From assembly GCF_013425765.1 (NCBI RefSeq), contig NZ_JACCJZ010000010.1, forward strand, positions 62,001 to 126,000: DNA of 64,000 nucleotides, written 5' to 3'. The position numbers were made by a program, and so were the translations under genes. The notes under the pieces were generated by a model. The model ran no database searches. It was not told the origin of the DNA and saw nothing but the letters and a program-made list of their open reading frames with translations. Positions 9,970-19,891 of this stretch are shown one piece after another (the stretch's first letter is position 1; each line of letters opens with the position of its first letter). Source of the DNA: Luteimonas deserti. GTDB taxonomy: Bacteria > Pseudomonadota > Gammaproteobacteria > Xanthomonadales > Xanthomonadaceae.

Positions 9970-10522
9970 CGGATGCTCCTTCCAGTTGCGCGCGGATCTT
10001 GCGCCGCGCATGCATGAGCCGGGTTTTCACCGTCCCCGGCGGGATGTCGAGCGCGACCGCGATTTCGGCCACGCCCAGGTGTTCGAGGTGGAACAGCGAC
10101 AGCGCCGCACGCTGTTCGGGCGGCAGCCGTTCCATCGCCGCCAGTACGTTGGCGACCTCGGCGTCGCGCTCGCCCGGCGCATCCAGCGCCTGCGCCAGCA
10201 GGGGGTCGTCGGTATAGGCCGCCAGCCCCGTGCGCTCGCGCACCGCCGCACGCACCAGGCGCTGGCAGCGCCGGGTGACGATGCGCAGGGCCCAGGCCGG
10301 GAATGCCGCCGCATCGTCCAGCCGGCGCAGACCGCGGAGGATGTCGATCCACGCCTCCTGCACGGCGTCGCGGGCCTGTTCGGGATGTCCGGTCATCCGC
10401 CAGGCATGGCGCAGCAGGCGCGGATGCCAGCGCGCGACGAGGCGTTCCCAGGCGGCGCGGTCGCCCGCCCGCGCGGCCGAGGCGAGGTACTCGTCGAAAA
10501 TCCGCCCACTGTCGCGCTGCAC
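9953..10522 (-). CDS. ECF RNA polymerase sigma factor
   Basis: 189 residues. Region 2 is visible at about 20-85, with HAWRMTGHPEQARDAVQEAW and the following ILRGLRRLDDAAAFPAWALR. Region 4 at about 128-180 carries LPPEQRAALSLFHLEHLGVAEIA, then a helix-turn-helix ending IPPGTVKTRLMHARRKIRAQL. This is a group 4 (extracytoplasmic function) sigma factor that redirects RNA polymerase to stress promoters. It is first in a two-gene unit with the DUF6768 protein, with which it overlaps. Its trigger and regulon cannot be read from the sequence. Confidence 0.9.
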   Translation of the reverse strand: MQRDSGRIFDEYLASAARAGDRAAWERLVARWHPRLLRHAWRMTGHPEQARDAVQEAWIDILRGLRRLDDAAAFPAWALRIVTRRCQRLVRAAVRERTGLAAYTDDPLLAQALDAPGERDAEVANVLAAMERLPPEQRAALSLFHLEHLGVAEIAVALDIPPGTVKTRLMHARRKIRAQLEGASDGQDR

Positions 10523-11033
10523 GTGTCCGCCCCGGTGATCCCGTCAGCATGAAGGTGTCGCGCCGATGCCGGACGGTTCAATCGCGGATGATCGGGGCGC
10601 GGCTTGGCGGGGCCGGCTGCCCGGCTGCCGCGGCGCCGGCCGGTGTCTCGGTGACATGCGCGTCCGCCGCGGTGCCTGCATGCACAGGCACCGGCGCGCA
10701 TCGCAACCGGCGCGCCAGTGCCTCCACTGCGCCAGGACGGAGGTCGGAGCCGGGCGTGATCCGGGACCTGCGCGTCGATGCGGTCGGTCAGGGCCGCCCG
10801 GCGTGCAGACGACATGCTCCGGATACACGTGTCCCGGCCGCTTCCATGCCCTGACTCGCGCCGCGAGGGCGACCCGGCCCGGGCCGCGGCCTCGGATCCG
10901 TCCGCATCCGCAGCGGATGCGCTGCGGCCCCGCAGACAGGTGACGTCCGGAGGGCCGGCCACGGCACAACCGCGGGCACGGACGGCCCGGCTTGCGCGAT
11001 GCCACGCCAGCAGGCCGGGCGTCCGGCCGTCCC
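10523..11033. other. Non-coding stretch upstream of the sigma factor
   Basis: About 510 bp of very GC-rich sequence with several open frames that have the arginine/proline-rich look of antisense noise. I see no gene, terminator or repeat. The promoter of the sigma-factor operon should lie at its left end. Confidence 0.4.
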
Positions 11034-11783
11034 TCAGCCGCGGTGGACCTGGAACCCCGCCACCGACTGGGTGACCGGCATCAGCTCGAGCCGGTTGATG
11101 TTGAGGTGTGGCGGCAGTGTCGCGACGTAATGGATGACGCCGGCAATGTCGTCGGCGGTCATCGGCGACGCGCCCGTATAGAGGCGGTCCGAAGCGGCCT
11201 GGTCTCCACCCGTGCGGACCAGGGTGAACTCCGTCTCGGCCATGCCCGGCTCGATCGTGGTCACACGCACCCCGGTTCCGTGCAGGTCCGAGCGCAGGCC
11301 CAGCGAGAACTGGCTGACGAAGGCCTTGGTGCCGCCGTAGACGTTGCCGCCCGGATAGGGATACACGCCGGCCACCGAGCTGATGTTGATGATCGCGCCG
11401 CGCCGCGCGACGAGGGTCGGCAGCAGGGCATGGGTCAACGTGACCAGCGCAGTGACATTGGTGTCGATCATCTGCCGCCACTGGGCGAGGCTGGCCTGCT
11501 GCGCCATCGCGGTACCGAGCGCGAGCCCGGCGTTGTTGACCAGCAGATCGACGTCGCGGAACGCCGGCGGCAGTCCGTCGAGCGCGGCCTGCATCGCGTC
11601 CGCGTCGCGGATGTCGAAGCAGGCCGGATGCACGCGCGCGCTGCCGTGCGCCTGCACCAGAGCCTCGAGCCGCGCCGCCCGCCGGCCGCATGCGACGACC
11701 CGCCAGCCATCGGCGACGAATCGCTCGAGCGCGGCCTGCCCGAAGCCGGAGGTCGCGCCGGTGATCAGCGCCGTCCGGCTCAC
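11034..11783 (-). CDS. ydfG: YdfG-type NADP-dependent short-chain dehydrogenase
   Basis: 249 residues from a GTG at 11783, whose bases overlap the stop codon of the upstream gene (GTGA). Rossmann motif GATSGFG (9-15), NNAGLALG (83-90), catalytic Ser near 135 in INISSVAG, and catalytic YxxxK as YGGTK (149-153). The C-terminal NINRLELMPVTQSVAGFQVHR closely follows that of E. coli YdfG, as does YPYPGGNVYG. YdfG oxidises 3-hydroxy acids such as L-allo-threonine, serine and 3-hydroxypropionate-type substrates. The length equals that of the E. coli enzyme. The assignment to the YdfG group is strong; the physiological substrate is not determined. Confidence 0.9.
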   Translation of the reverse strand: MSRTALITGATSGFGQAALERFVADGWRVVACGRRAARLEALVQAHGSARVHPACFDIRDADAMQAALDGLPPAFRDVDLLVNNAGLALGTAMAQQASLAQWRQMIDTNVTALVTLTHALLPTLVARRGAIINISSVAGVYPYPGGNVYGGTKAFVSQFSLGLRSDLHGTGVRVTTIEPGMAETEFTLVRTGGDQAASDRLYTGASPMTADDIAGVIHYVATLPPHLNINRLELMPVTQSVAGFQVHRG

Positions 11784-12343
11784 GGCGTCGTCTCCGCGCC
11801 GGCACGCTCGCGTACGCGCAGCGCCTGCAGTTCGTCGTGCGTCACCTCGCGCTGGGCGATCCGGCGGCCCTGCTCGATCTCGATCAGGGCATAGCGCGGA
11901 TAGCGCGTCGAATAGCCCATGTGATCGTTGCCGCCGCGCTCCCCGAGGGCCACCACGAGGGTGCCGCTGTACCAGTCCGCGTCCACCGGGGCAGTGCGTC
12001 CCGGCAGCAGCGCCTCGAGCGCGATCTCGGGCGCCTTGCGGTCGCAGGCACCCGCGACCATGCGCAGCAGCTGCAGGCGATCGTCCTCCAGCCGCCAGGT
12101 GGCACGGTAGCCGCGCCAGTTGGCGCTGCAGGTGCCGAGCGTCGTCGCGAACAGCGCCCGGAACCGCTCCCAGGCGTCGGGCTGGTCGAGATAGGCGCTG
12201 AGCGGCTCGCTGTGCAACGGCCGGGGCTGGCCGTCGAGCAGCAGGGTGTCCGGAATCTGTTCGGTGGCTGCGGCCGGCAGCGCCAGCAGCAGGGTGAGCG
12301 CGAGCGCCGCCCAGCGGGCAGCGCAGAGGGCGGGGGAGATCAC
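11780..12343 (-). CDS. Exported protein of unknown function
   Basis: 187 residues. An N-terminal hydrophobic leader (ALALTLLLALPAAA, about 13-26) ends in a typical AxA cleavage site. The mature protein is mixed alpha/beta with two cysteines (in GTCSANWRGY and AGACDRKAP) that may form a disulfide. Conserved-looking stretches include WYSGTLVVALGERGGNDHMGYSTRYPRYA, here described only by its ends. It overlaps the ydfG start by four bases, so the pair is an operon. I do not recognise the family. Confidence 0.65.
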   Translation of the reverse strand: MISPALCAARWAALALTLLLALPAAATEQIPDTLLLDGQPRPLHSEPLSAYLDQPDAWERFRALFATTLGTCSANWRGYRATWRLEDDRLQLLRMVAGACDRKAPEIALEALLPGRTAPVDADWYSGTLVVALGERGGNDHMGYSTRYPRYALIEIEQGRRIAQREVTHDELQALRVRERAGAETTP

Positions 12344-12443
12344 GGTCGACCTGCTGGCGAAGTGGGGGCGGCAAGCTTACCCGCGCGCGTCGCGGGCGTG
12401 CAGTGCATGCCCCGTCGCCCGTGGTGCGGGCCTGCAGGGGAGA

Positions 12444-12824
12444 TCAGGGCCCCGCACCCTGCGCCGGCGCCGCCTTGCGCGCGGACCGGCGCGGAACCGC
12501 CGGCTCGGTGCCGGCAACCGGGTCCGCGGCGGACGTGCGGCGACGTCCGGTCGCCGACTTGCCGCGCGTCCGTGCGCGGGTGGCCCGGTGCTTTTCCAGC
12601 ATATCCTCGGCCAGCACCACGTCCTCGGACAGGATGCCGGCCGCACGCGCCACCGCGATGCGCGCGGCGGCGCGGTTCTCGTCGGGATTGGCCTGCAGCA
12701 GCTCGCGGATCGCCTCGCGCAGGGCGGCCTGGGCATTGCTCTTGAGTTTCAGGTCGTTGCCCTGCTGGAACAGCGCCAGCAGCACATCGACGACGGGTTT
12801 GACGAAAGCAGCTTCGATGGCCAT
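12444..12824 (-). CDS. Hypothetical protein with basic C-terminal tail
   Basis: 126 residues from the ATG at 12824 (MAIEAAFVKPVVDVLLAL). It is preceded by AGGAGAC, a good ribosome-binding site, which decides the start. Residues 1-75 are helical (QQGNDLKLKSNAQAALREAI, ELLQANPDENRAAARIAVAR). The last 50 residues are Arg/Ala/Lys-rich low complexity, reminiscent of nucleic-acid or granule-associated tails. No transmembrane segment. Function not recognised. Confidence 0.6.
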   Translation of the reverse strand: MAIEAAFVKPVVDVLLALFQQGNDLKLKSNAQAALREAIRELLQANPDENRAAARIAVARAAGILSEDVVLAEDMLEKHRATRARTRGKSATGRRRTSAADPVAGTEPAVPRRSARKAAPAQGAGP

Positions 12825-13320
12825 GGCGGTGTCTCCTTGCCGACCATTCTCCGCAGGCGCATCGCGCGGACTGCGATCCACATGCGACGGCGGGCACGGA
12901 TCGAAAGCGCATCACTGGCGACCTGGCCCACGGGGCGGCCTCGGGGATGAACACGGGGCAGCCCGACGCGCATGGCCCCGGGTCCGCCCGGGCAGTCAAC
13001 AGGCAGGCACGTGTCCAGCCCTCTCGCCCACGCCGGCGGGGCATCGGCGGGGGATCGCCCGGTGCGGGCGATGCGGTCTGCAGCGCCGCGGGCGCTGCGC
13101 GTCCCGAACCAGGCGGCCCCGCGGCAACGGGCGGCGCGCAGGGCCTGGATCGGATCAAGCGAGCCGTGCGACCCGGGTCTCCGCCGCTGCGCGTGCCGGG
13201 CGGATCAAGGCGAAGCGGGCCATCCGGTCCCTGCACGCAGATCCATCAGGCTCGGTCGTTGGCGGCAACGCGATCCTCCGCCCGGGCGCGCCAGCCGCAG
13301 GAGAAGCGGGTTCGCGATCC
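12825..13320. other. Non-coding stretch, nothing recognised
   Basis: Roughly 495 bp between the hypothetical protein and the SPOR gene. The open frames present are proline/arginine-rich and lack ribosome-binding sites or family features. No clear hairpin with a T-run was found. Confidence 0.35.
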
Positions 13321-14100
13321 CTACTGAGCCTTGATGGCCAGCGCCGGAAGCCCGCCGTTGCCGAGCGTCTGTTTGGCCTCGGCCAGTTCGGTCGCGGTGC
13401 CGTAGGGCCCCATGCGCACGCGGTAGACGGTCTGGCCGTTGGCCTCGCCGGATTCGACCCGTGCGCTGAGCCCGAGCAGCGCGATCCGCGCCTTCAGGGC
13501 TTCGGCATCCCCCGAGGCGCTGAACGAGCCCGCCTGCAGCAGATAGCGCGCGTCGGCCGCCGCGGGCGCCGCCGGAGCAGCGGCTGCGGGCGCCGGCGCA
13601 GGCGGCGTAGCGGCTGCCGGGCGGTCTTCGCGCAGCGGCGTGGGGGTGCTCACCGGGCCGGTGCCCCCGGCCAGATCCGCGGCATCGGGATGCCGGGCCT
13701 GGAGCGCCTGCTGCGCGGCCTCCGCCTGCCGCTGCCGCTCGGCTTCCGCGCGGGCGCTGGCCGCGAGCTCGGCATCGCTCATCGGCACTTCCTGCTCGGG
13801 AAGCATCGTGTAGAAATCGTAGTCCCGCGTACGCGCGGCGTCCTGCCCGGCAGGCCGTGGACGCGGCCCGGTGACTGCCGGCAGCTCCGGCTCCTCGGTC
13901 GTGGCGAGCGCCGGCTGCGCATCCGGGTTGGGACGCGGGCGGAAGAAGCCGTCGCCCGCATCGGGCTTGAACAGCCGTGGCAGCGCCAGCACCGCGGCCA
14001 GCGCAAGCACGATGCCGATGATCATCCACGCCCAGCCCGGCAGGCCACCCGAGCTGCCGCCGCTGCGCCGGGCCTGGGATTTGCCGCGTCGTGCCGCCAT
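13321..14100 (-). CDS. SPOR-domain cell-division protein (FtsN-like)
   Basis: 259 residues from the ATG at 14100. That ATG shares bases with the argS stop (ATGA), so translation is coupled. A basic cytoplasmic start ([15 protein letters not shown]) is followed by one transmembrane helix (about 23-44, WAWMIIGIVLALAAVLAL), then a long Pro/Ala-rich periplasmic linker. The C-terminal SPOR fold is at about 178-259, with the typical YLLQAGSFSASGDAEALKA, ARVESGEANGQTVYRVRMGP and EAKQTLG elements. SPOR domains bind denuded peptidoglycan glycans at the septum. This is the FtsN-like protein usually found next to argS in gammaproteobacteria; true FtsN function is inferred. Confidence 0.88.
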   Translation of the reverse strand: MAARRGKSQARRSGGSSGGLPGWAWMIIGIVLALAAVLALPRLFKPDAGDGFFRPRPNPDAQPALATTEEPELPAVTGPRPRPAGQDAARTRDYDFYTMLPEQEVPMSDAELAASARAEAERQRQAEAAQQALQARHPDAADLAGGTGPVSTPTPLREDRPAAATPPAPAPAAAAPAAPAAADARYLLQAGSFSASGDAEALKARIALLGLSARVESGEANGQTVYRVRMGPYGTATELAEAKQTLGNGGLPALAIKAQ

Positions 14101-15800
14101 CACATCGTCTCCGGGGCCTGCACGCCGAGCAGCGTCAGGCCGTTGCGCAGGACCTGTCCCACGGCCGTGGCCAGCGCCAGGCGCGCATCGCGCACGTCGC
14201 CGTCGTCGACCAGGAACTGGTGGTCGTTGTAATAGGTCTGGAAGGCCTGGGCCAGTTCCAGCAGGTAGGTCGCGACCAGATGCGGTTCAAGCTGGGCACC
14301 GGCCGCAGCCACCGTTTCCGGCCAGCGCGACAGGTCGATCAGCACGTCGCGCAAGGCGACATCCGCCAGATCCAGCGGCTGGGCCAGACCGTTCTGCAGG
14401 TCGAACATCAGCCCGCGCTCGGCCAGCTGCCGCTGCAGGCCGCAGATGCGCGCATGCGACAGCTGCACGTAGTACACCGGATTGTCGAGCGACTGGCTGC
14501 GCGCCAGATCGATGTCGAACACCAGCTGCGAATCGGGCTTGCGCGCCACCAGGAACCAGCGTGTCGCGTCGCGGCCGGCCTCGTCGACGAGCTCGCGCAG
14601 CGTGAGATAGCTGCCGGCGCGCTTGGACAGCTTCACTTCCTCGCCGCCGCGCATCACCGTGACCATCTGGTGCAGCACGTATTCGGGATAGCCCGGCGGA
14701 ATGCCGACGTCGAGCGCCTGCAGGCCGGCCTTCACCCGCGCCAGCGAGCCGTGATGGTCGGCGCCGAGCTCGGTGATCGCGCGCACGTAGCCGCGCTGCC
14801 ATTTCGACAGGTGGTAGGCGACATCCGGCACGAAGTAGGTATAGGTGCCGTCGGACTTGCGCATCACGCGGTCCTTGTCGTCACCGAACGCGGTGGTCCG
14901 CAGCCACAAGGCGCCGCCGTCCTCGTAGGTGTGGCCGTTGGCCACCAGCACGCCCACCGTTTCCTCGACCTTGCCGTGCGCGTACAGCGCCGATTCGAGG
15001 AAGTAGACGTCGAAGCCGACGCCGAATGCGGCCAGGTCGACGTTCTGCTCGCGGCGCAGCCAGGCGACGGCGAAGCGACGGATCGCATCGAGATCGTCCG
15101 CATCGGGAGTGCCGGCCACGACCACGCCGTCGACCTCGACGGTGGCGCCGTCGAGATACGCGCGGGCGACCTCGGCGATGTAGTCGCCGTTGTAGGCGTC
15201 GGCCGGCCAGTCCGCATCACCCGGCGCCAGACCACGCGCACGCGCCTGGGTGGAGCGCGCGAGATTCTCGATCTGCACGCCGGCGTCGTTGTAGTAGAAC
15301 TCGCGCTTGACCAGCCAGCCGTTGGCATCGAGCACCCGCGCGATGCAGTCGCCGATCACCGCGGCCCGGCCGTGGCCGACATGCAGCGGGCCGGTCGGGT
15401 TGGCCGAGACGTATTCGATGCCCGCGGTGCGCGTGCCCCCGCTCTCGTTGCGGCCGTAGGCGTCGCCCTGGGCATGCACGGCGAGCAGCTGGGCCGCCCA
15501 GGCCGCCGGCGCCAGGCGGAAATTGAGAAATCCGGGGCCGGCGATCTCGACCGCGGCGACCGCGTCGTTGGCCGGCAGGGCGTCGACCAGGGCCTGGGCC
15601 ATCGCGCGCGGATTCGACTGCGCGGGGCGCGCCAGCAGCATCGCCGCATTGGTCGAGAAGTCGCCGTGGCTCCGGTCCTTCGGTCGCTCGACGACGAAGG
15701 CGGGCGTGGCGAGGTCGGCGGGCAGGACGCCCTGGCTGCGCAGGGTGGCGATGGCCTGTTCGACCAGCGGGGCGATCAGATCGCGGAGCGAAGGGTTCAC
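14100..15800 (-). CDS. argS: Arginyl-tRNA synthetase
   Basis: 566 residues. It charges tRNA-Arg in the cytosol. Visible features: the N-terminal Add1 domain (1-110), the class I signature [14 protein letters not shown] (132-145, HVGH being the HIGH motif), and the catalytic core with [15 protein letters not shown] and ELGADHHGS. The C-terminal anticodon-binding domain has [12 protein letters not shown] and ends near [12 protein letters not shown]. Length matches the family. The gene is followed by the SPOR protein with a four-base overlap, and its start faces the TSUP permease across about 100 bp. Confidence 0.95.
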   Translation of the reverse strand: MNPSLRDLIAPLVEQAIATLRSQGVLPADLATPAFVVERPKDRSHGDFSTNAAMLLARPAQSNPRAMAQALVDALPANDAVAAVEIAGPGFLNFRLAPAAWAAQLLAVHAQGDAYGRNESGGTRTAGIEYVSANPTGPLHVGHGRAAVIGDCIARVLDANGWLVKREFYYNDAGVQIENLARSTQARARGLAPGDADWPADAYNGDYIAEVARAYLDGATVEVDGVVVAGTPDADDLDAIRRFAVAWLRREQNVDLAAFGVGFDVYFLESALYAHGKVEETVGVLVANGHTYEDGGALWLRTTAFGDDKDRVMRKSDGTYTYFVPDVAYHLSKWQRGYVRAITELGADHHGSLARVKAGLQALDVGIPPGYPEYVLHQMVTVMRGGEEVKLSKRAGSYLTLRELVDEAGRDATRWFLVARKPDSQLVFDIDLARSQSLDNPVYYVQLSHARICGLQRQLAERGLMFDLQNGLAQPLDLADVALRDVLIDLSRWPETVAAAGAQLEPHLVATYLLELAQAFQTYYNDHQFLVDDGDVRDARLALATAVGQVLRNGLTLLGVQAPETM

Positions 15801-15900
15801 GGGCGTATTCGGTCGCGGATCAACGGCCGCACATTGTACGCGAGCGCCCGTACCGGGCCGCGATGGTCGCGGCTATGCTTGCCGCCCGTTTTCGTCCGGC

Positions 15901-16680
15901 GTGCGCGTGGACCTGCTCGTTCCCGAACTGGCCTGGCTTGTCTGCATCGCGTTCATGGCCGGTCTGGTGGATGCCGCCGTCGGCGGAGGCGGCCTGGTGC
16001 AGCTGCCGGGGCTGTTCACCGCGCTGCCGCAGCACGCCCCGGCTGCGCTGCTCGGCACCAACAAGTTCAGCGCCGTCTTCGGCACGATGGCCGCGGGCTG
16101 GCGCTACGCCCGTAACGTCCGCTTTCCCTGGGCGCTGGTCCTGGTGGCCGCGGCCACGGCGTTCATGTTCGCCTTCCTCGGCGCCACCGCGGTCAGCCTG
16201 CTGCCTCGCGATGCCGTACGCCCGCTGATCCTGGGCCTGCTGATCGCGATGCTCGTCTACACGGTGCTGAAGAAGGATTTCGGCGCGCTGCACCGACCGC
16301 GCGTGCTCGGTCACCGGGACCTGGCCCTGGCCCTGGTGATGGGCGCGGCGATCGGCTTTTACGACGGTCTGTTCGGCCCCGGCACCGGCAGCTTTCTCAT
16401 CTTCCTGTTCATCCGCTTCTTCGGCCTGGATTTCCTGCGCGCGAGCGCCGCCTCGAAGATCGTCAACATCGCCACCAACCTGGCCGCGCTGTCGTTCTTC
16501 GTGCCGGCCGGTCATGTCCTGCTCGCGTTCGCGGTGCCGATGGCAGTCGCCAACGTGGCCGGTGCCTACGCCGGCACCCGGCTTGCCCTGCGCGGCGGCA
16601 CGCCGCTGATCCGCAGGCTGTTCCTGGTGCTGGTGGTGGTGCTGATCGCCAGGATGGGCTGGGACACGGTCGCCGGCTAG
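15901..16680 (+). CDS. TSUP (TauE/SafE) family membrane permease
   Basis: About 259 residues, starting at a GTG (15901, or 15907). Seven to eight hydrophobic helices are visible. They include the family repeats: MAGLVDAAVGGGGLVQLPGL in the first half and GFYDGLFGPGTGSFL in the second, the glycine-rich re-entrant signature of TauE/SafE proteins. The LLGTNKFSAVFGTMAAGWRY segment is also typical. These proteins export or import small organic or sulfur-containing anions; the substrate here is unknown. It converges with folE with only 16 bp between stops. Confidence 0.85.
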   Translation: MRVDLLVPELAWLVCIAFMAGLVDAAVGGGGLVQLPGLFTALPQHAPAALLGTNKFSAVFGTMAAGWRYARNVRFPWALVLVAAATAFMFAFLGATAVSLLPRDAVRPLILGLLIAMLVYTVLKKDFGALHRPRVLGHRDLALALVMGAAIGFYDGLFGPGTGSFLIFLFIRFFGLDFLRASAASKIVNIATNLAALSFFVPAGHVLLAFAVPMAVANVAGAYAGTRLALRGGTPLIRRLFLVLVVVLIARMGWDTVAG

Positions 16681-16696
16681 CCGCGCCGACGCGGGC

Positions 16697-17329
16697 TCAG
16701 CGCCGGTTCCCTTCCACGAACCTCAGGAATTCGGCGCGCGTGCGCGCGTCGTCGCGGAAGCTGCCGAGCATCGTCGAGGTCACCATGCTCACGCCACGCT
16801 TGTGCACGCCGCGGGTGGTCATGCACTCGTGCGCGCCCTCCACGACCACGCCCACACCCAGCGGCGCCAGCGCGCGCTGGATGCAGCCGGCGATCTGGGC
16901 GGTCATCTTCTCCTGGACCTGGAAACGCTTGGCGTAGGCCTCGACCACGCGCGCCAGCTTGCTGATGCCCACCACGCGCCCCTTGGGCAGGTAGCCCACG
17001 TGCACCCGGCCGATGATCGGTGCCATATGGTGTTCGCAGTGGCTCTCGTACTCGATGTCGCGCAGCACGATCATCTCGTCGTAACCGGCCACCTCTTCAA
17101 AGGTGCGTGCCATGTAGGCGTCCGGATCCAGGGCGTAGCCGCTGAACCATTCGCCGTAGGCGTCGGCCACACGGCGCGGCGTATCGAGCAGCCCTTCGCG
17201 CGTGGGATCCTCGCCGGCCCAGCGCAGCAGGGTGCGCACGGCGGATTCGGCATCGGCGCGGCTGACGCCGTGGCGGGCGTCGTCGTCGGACTCGGGGCGC
17301 ATGGTCGAACTCACTGAACGGGGCGCCAT
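16697..17329 (-). CDS. folE: GTP cyclohydrolase I
   Basis: 210 residues (201 if it starts at the Met at 17302). It converts GTP to dihydroneopterin triphosphate, the first step of tetrahydrofolate synthesis. The zinc ligands Cys98, His101 and Cys169 are present in [10 protein letters not shown] and [10 protein letters not shown], with the [20 protein letters not shown] block between them. The C terminus [19 protein letters not shown] is canonical. No regulatory element was seen upstream. Confidence 0.95.
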   Translation of the reverse strand: MAPRSVSSTMRPESDDDARHGVSRADAESAVRTLLRWAGEDPTREGLLDTPRRVADAYGEWFSGYALDPDAYMARTFEEVAGYDEMIVLRDIEYESHCEHHMAPIIGRVHVGYLPKGRVVGISKLARVVEAYAKRFQVQEKMTAQIAGCIQRALAPLGVGVVVEGAHECMTTRGVHKRGVSMVTSTMLGSFRDDARTRAEFLRFVEGNRR

Positions 17330-17359
17330 GGTACCGCGCCGCTCGCGCCGCGCTGCCGC

Positions 17360-17752
17360 TCAGCCGTCCTCGAAGCCGGTGTTCCCGGCGCGGCCGTCGT
17401 GCGGCACCGCGACGTCCTGCGCGCCGCGCTCCCAGGCGTGTTCGACCGCGCCCCGCGCTTCCACCCAGCCCAGACGGGACTGGCCGCGGACGGCGTCCCA
17501 TTCCGCAGCCAGGTGCGGTTCGATGTCGGCGAAGGCGCGGCCCGCATGCCGACGCTGGCCCGCCTGACCCAGGCGGTAGGCCGGCACGTAATCGTCCCAG
17601 AGTCGACCCGCCGAATAGTAGGGCGCATCGAACAGGCCGGCCTGGTAGCGGTGGGCGAGCAGTTCGTCCGCATCGACCTGGTCGGGATCGAGCGTGGAGG
17701 GGCTCAACTGCTGCTGCTGTCGATTGGTCGGGGCCATGGGTGGGTCCTGCAT
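17360..17752 (-). CDS. Hypothetical protein with DYxPAYRxG motif
   Basis: About 130 residues from the ATG at 17752 (MQDPPMAPTN); the Met at 17737 is an alternative start. The centre reads LWDDYVPAYRLGQAGQ followed by FADIEPHLAAEWDAVRG and a Trp-containing helix (GAVEHAWERGAQ). The D-Y-x-P-A-Y-R-x-G block followed by an acidic E/W segment is a small soluble protein family I know from proteobacterial genomes, often near stress genes, without assigned function. No signal peptide or membrane segment. Confidence 0.6.
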   Translation of the reverse strand: MQDPPMAPTNRQQQQLSPSTLDPDQVDADELLAHRYQAGLFDAPYYSAGRLWDDYVPAYRLGQAGQRRHAGRAFADIEPHLAAEWDAVRGQSRLGWVEARGAVEHAWERGAQDVAVPHDGRAGNTGFEDG

Positions 17753-18000
17753 CGCGACGTGCATGGAGCCGGAACATTGAGCGCGATGCTGCTCGGCTAG
17801 GGCTGCGACCGTACGGCAAGCCTCGTGCGACATGGGTGAAAGACACGACCGAGGATTGACGCGAGTGCAGCCGGCGTTCATCCAGTGTGCACATCTTTCG
17901 TGCAGTCGCCCGGCATGTGGAGCGCCCGTGACATCCAGCACGTGCCGGCGATCGGCTTCGCGCCGCAGAATGCAGGCCCGTTTCGATCCCGGAGTCCCCG

Positions 18001-19863
18001 ATGCGCCCAGTCTTCGCGTGTAGCGCCTTGGCCGTGGCCCTGGCGCTCGCCGCCTGTTCGCAGTCGCCCACCCCGACCGCCGACCCCGGCGCGTCCGCCG
18101 TGTCGGCCCAGGCCGAATCCGAATCGTCCCGGCTCAATGCCTGGTTCGAAACCCAATACGAGGCATGGCTGCAATTCAGTCCGCTGCAGCTGACGGTGCT
18201 CGGGCGCAAGGACCTGTACGACCAGCTCGACGACGTGTCACCCGAGGCCCAGGCCAGGCGTCTCGCCTGGCTCAAGACCTCGGTCGAGACCATGGAGTCC
18301 ACCTTCGACTACGACGCCCTCGATGCCGAGAGCCGCTTGTCCTGGGCGTTGTGGAAGCATCAGTACGAAAGCGCGCGCGACGGCGACGCGTTCACCGACA
18401 ACGGCTACGCCTTCGATCAGATGAACGGTATGCACAGCATGCTGCCGACCTTCCTGATCAACTTCCACAAGGTGGAGACCGAGCAGGACTTCCTGGCCTA
18501 CGTCGCGCGGCTCGAGGCAGCCCCGCGTCTGTTCGACCAGCTGCTCGCGCGTGGCCAGGCCTCGGCGGCCGCGGGTATCCGGCCGCCCAGGTTCGCCTTC
18601 GAAGGCGTGATCGACCAGTCGCGCAAGGTCATCGCAGGCGCGCCCTTCGACGGCGGCGCCCCGAGCGCGCTGTGGGCCGATCTCGAGGCCAAGGCGAACG
18701 CGCTGGTGGAGGCGGGCACCATCGATGCCGCCCGCGGCGATGCGCTCAAGGCGCAGGCCCGCACCGCCCTGGTCGAGCAGCTGAAGCCGGCCTACGAACG
18801 GATCATCACGTGGAGCGAAGCCGAGATGCCCGCGGCCCTGGTCAATCCCGCAGGTGTCGGGACCACCCACCCCAACGGCGCCGACTACTACGCGTTCCAG
18901 CTGCGCGAGAACACCACCACCGGCATGTCGGCCGAGCAGATCCACCAGCTCGGCCTCGACGAGGTGGCGCGTCTGCGCGGCGAAATGGAGGCGCTCAAGG
19001 ACCGGGTCGGCTTCGAGGGCGACCTCACGGCGTTCTTCGCCTTCCTCAACACCGATCCGCAGTTCCGCTTCCCCAATACCGACGAGGGCCGCCAGGCCTA
19101 CATCGACCAGGCCAGCCAGGCCATCGCCAACATCAAGCAGCAGCTGCCGGCCTATTTCGGCCTGCTGCCGAAGGCGGATCTGGAAGTGAAGCGGGTCGAG
19201 GCGTTCCGCGAGCAGGACGGCGCGGCGCAGCACTACTTCCCCGGTACGCCGGACGGCTCGCGTCCAGGCGTGTACTACGCGCATCTGTCGGACATGGACG
19301 CGATGCCCAAGACCGAGCTCGAGGTCATCGCGTATCACGAAGGCCTGCCCGGGCATCACATGCAGATCGCCATCGCCCAGGAGCTTCAGGGCGTGCCGAT
19401 GTTCCGCACCCAGTACTTCAGCACCGCCTACGCCGAAGGTTGGGCGCTGTACTCCGAATGGCTGGCCAAGGAGATGCCCGGCACCTACCAGGATCCGTAT
19501 TCCGAATACGGCCGGCTGATGTCGGAGATGTGGCGCGCGATCCGGCTGGTGGTCGATACCGGCCTGCACGCCAAGGGCTGGACGGAATCGCAGGCGATCG
19601 ACTACTTCCGCCGGAACGCCTCGATCCCGGAGGCCGCGATGCAGTCGGAAGTGCGTCGCTACCTGATCATGCCGGGCCAGGCGACCGCCTATAAGATCGG
19701 CATGATCCGGATCCAGCAGCTGCGGACCAAGGCCGAGGCCGAGCTCGGTGACGCCTTCGATATCCGCGGCTTCCACGATGCGGTGCTCGGTGGCGGCGCG
19801 ATGCCGCTGGACCTGCTGGAGCAGCGCGTCGATGCGTGGATCGAGGCGCGACGCGCCGGCTGA
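18001..19863 (+). CDS. DUF885 family lipoprotein, putative metallopeptidase
   Basis: 620 residues. Residues 1-19 are a lipoprotein signal (ALAVALALAACSQ) with the lipobox Cys at 19, so the protein is probably membrane-anchored in the periplasm or outer membrane. The rest matches the DUF885 family. It has LSWALWKHQYESARDGDAF near the N-terminal third, FAFEGVIDQSRKVI in the middle, and the zinc-type motif AYHEGLPGHHMQ (H446, E447, H452/453) followed by STAYAEGWALYSEW with a further Glu. Family members are presumed zinc peptidases; activity has not been shown from this sequence. A strong terminator follows 28 bp after the stop. Confidence 0.85.
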   Translation: MRPVFACSALAVALALAACSQSPTPTADPGASAVSAQAESESSRLNAWFETQYEAWLQFSPLQLTVLGRKDLYDQLDDVSPEAQARRLAWLKTSVETMESTFDYDALDAESRLSWALWKHQYESARDGDAFTDNGYAFDQMNGMHSMLPTFLINFHKVETEQDFLAYVARLEAAPRLFDQLLARGQASAAAGIRPPRFAFEGVIDQSRKVIAGAPFDGGAPSALWADLEAKANALVEAGTIDAARGDALKAQARTALVEQLKPAYERIITWSEAEMPAALVNPAGVGTTHPNGADYYAFQLRENTTTGMSAEQIHQLGLDEVARLRGEMEALKDRVGFEGDLTAFFAFLNTDPQFRFPNTDEGRQAYIDQASQAIANIKQQLPAYFGLLPKADLEVKRVEAFREQDGAAQHYFPGTPDGSRPGVYYAHLSDMDAMPKTELEVIAYHEGLPGHHMQIAIAQELQGVPMFRTQYFSTAYAEGWALYSEWLAKEMPGTYQDPYSEYGRLMSEMWRAIRLVVDTGLHAKGWTESQAIDYFRRNASIPEAAMQSEVRRYLIMPGQATAYKIGMIRIQQLRTKAEAELGDAFDIRGFHDAVLGGGAMPLDLLEQRVDAWIEARRAG

Positions 19864-19891
19864 GCTGCACGCAGCGGTCGGTGGTACTCGG

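Noticed and set aside
10523-13320. Several Arg/Pro-rich open frames of 100-180 codons between genes
   Set aside because: No signal peptide, domain or ribosome-binding site, and translations resemble those of antisense frames nearby.
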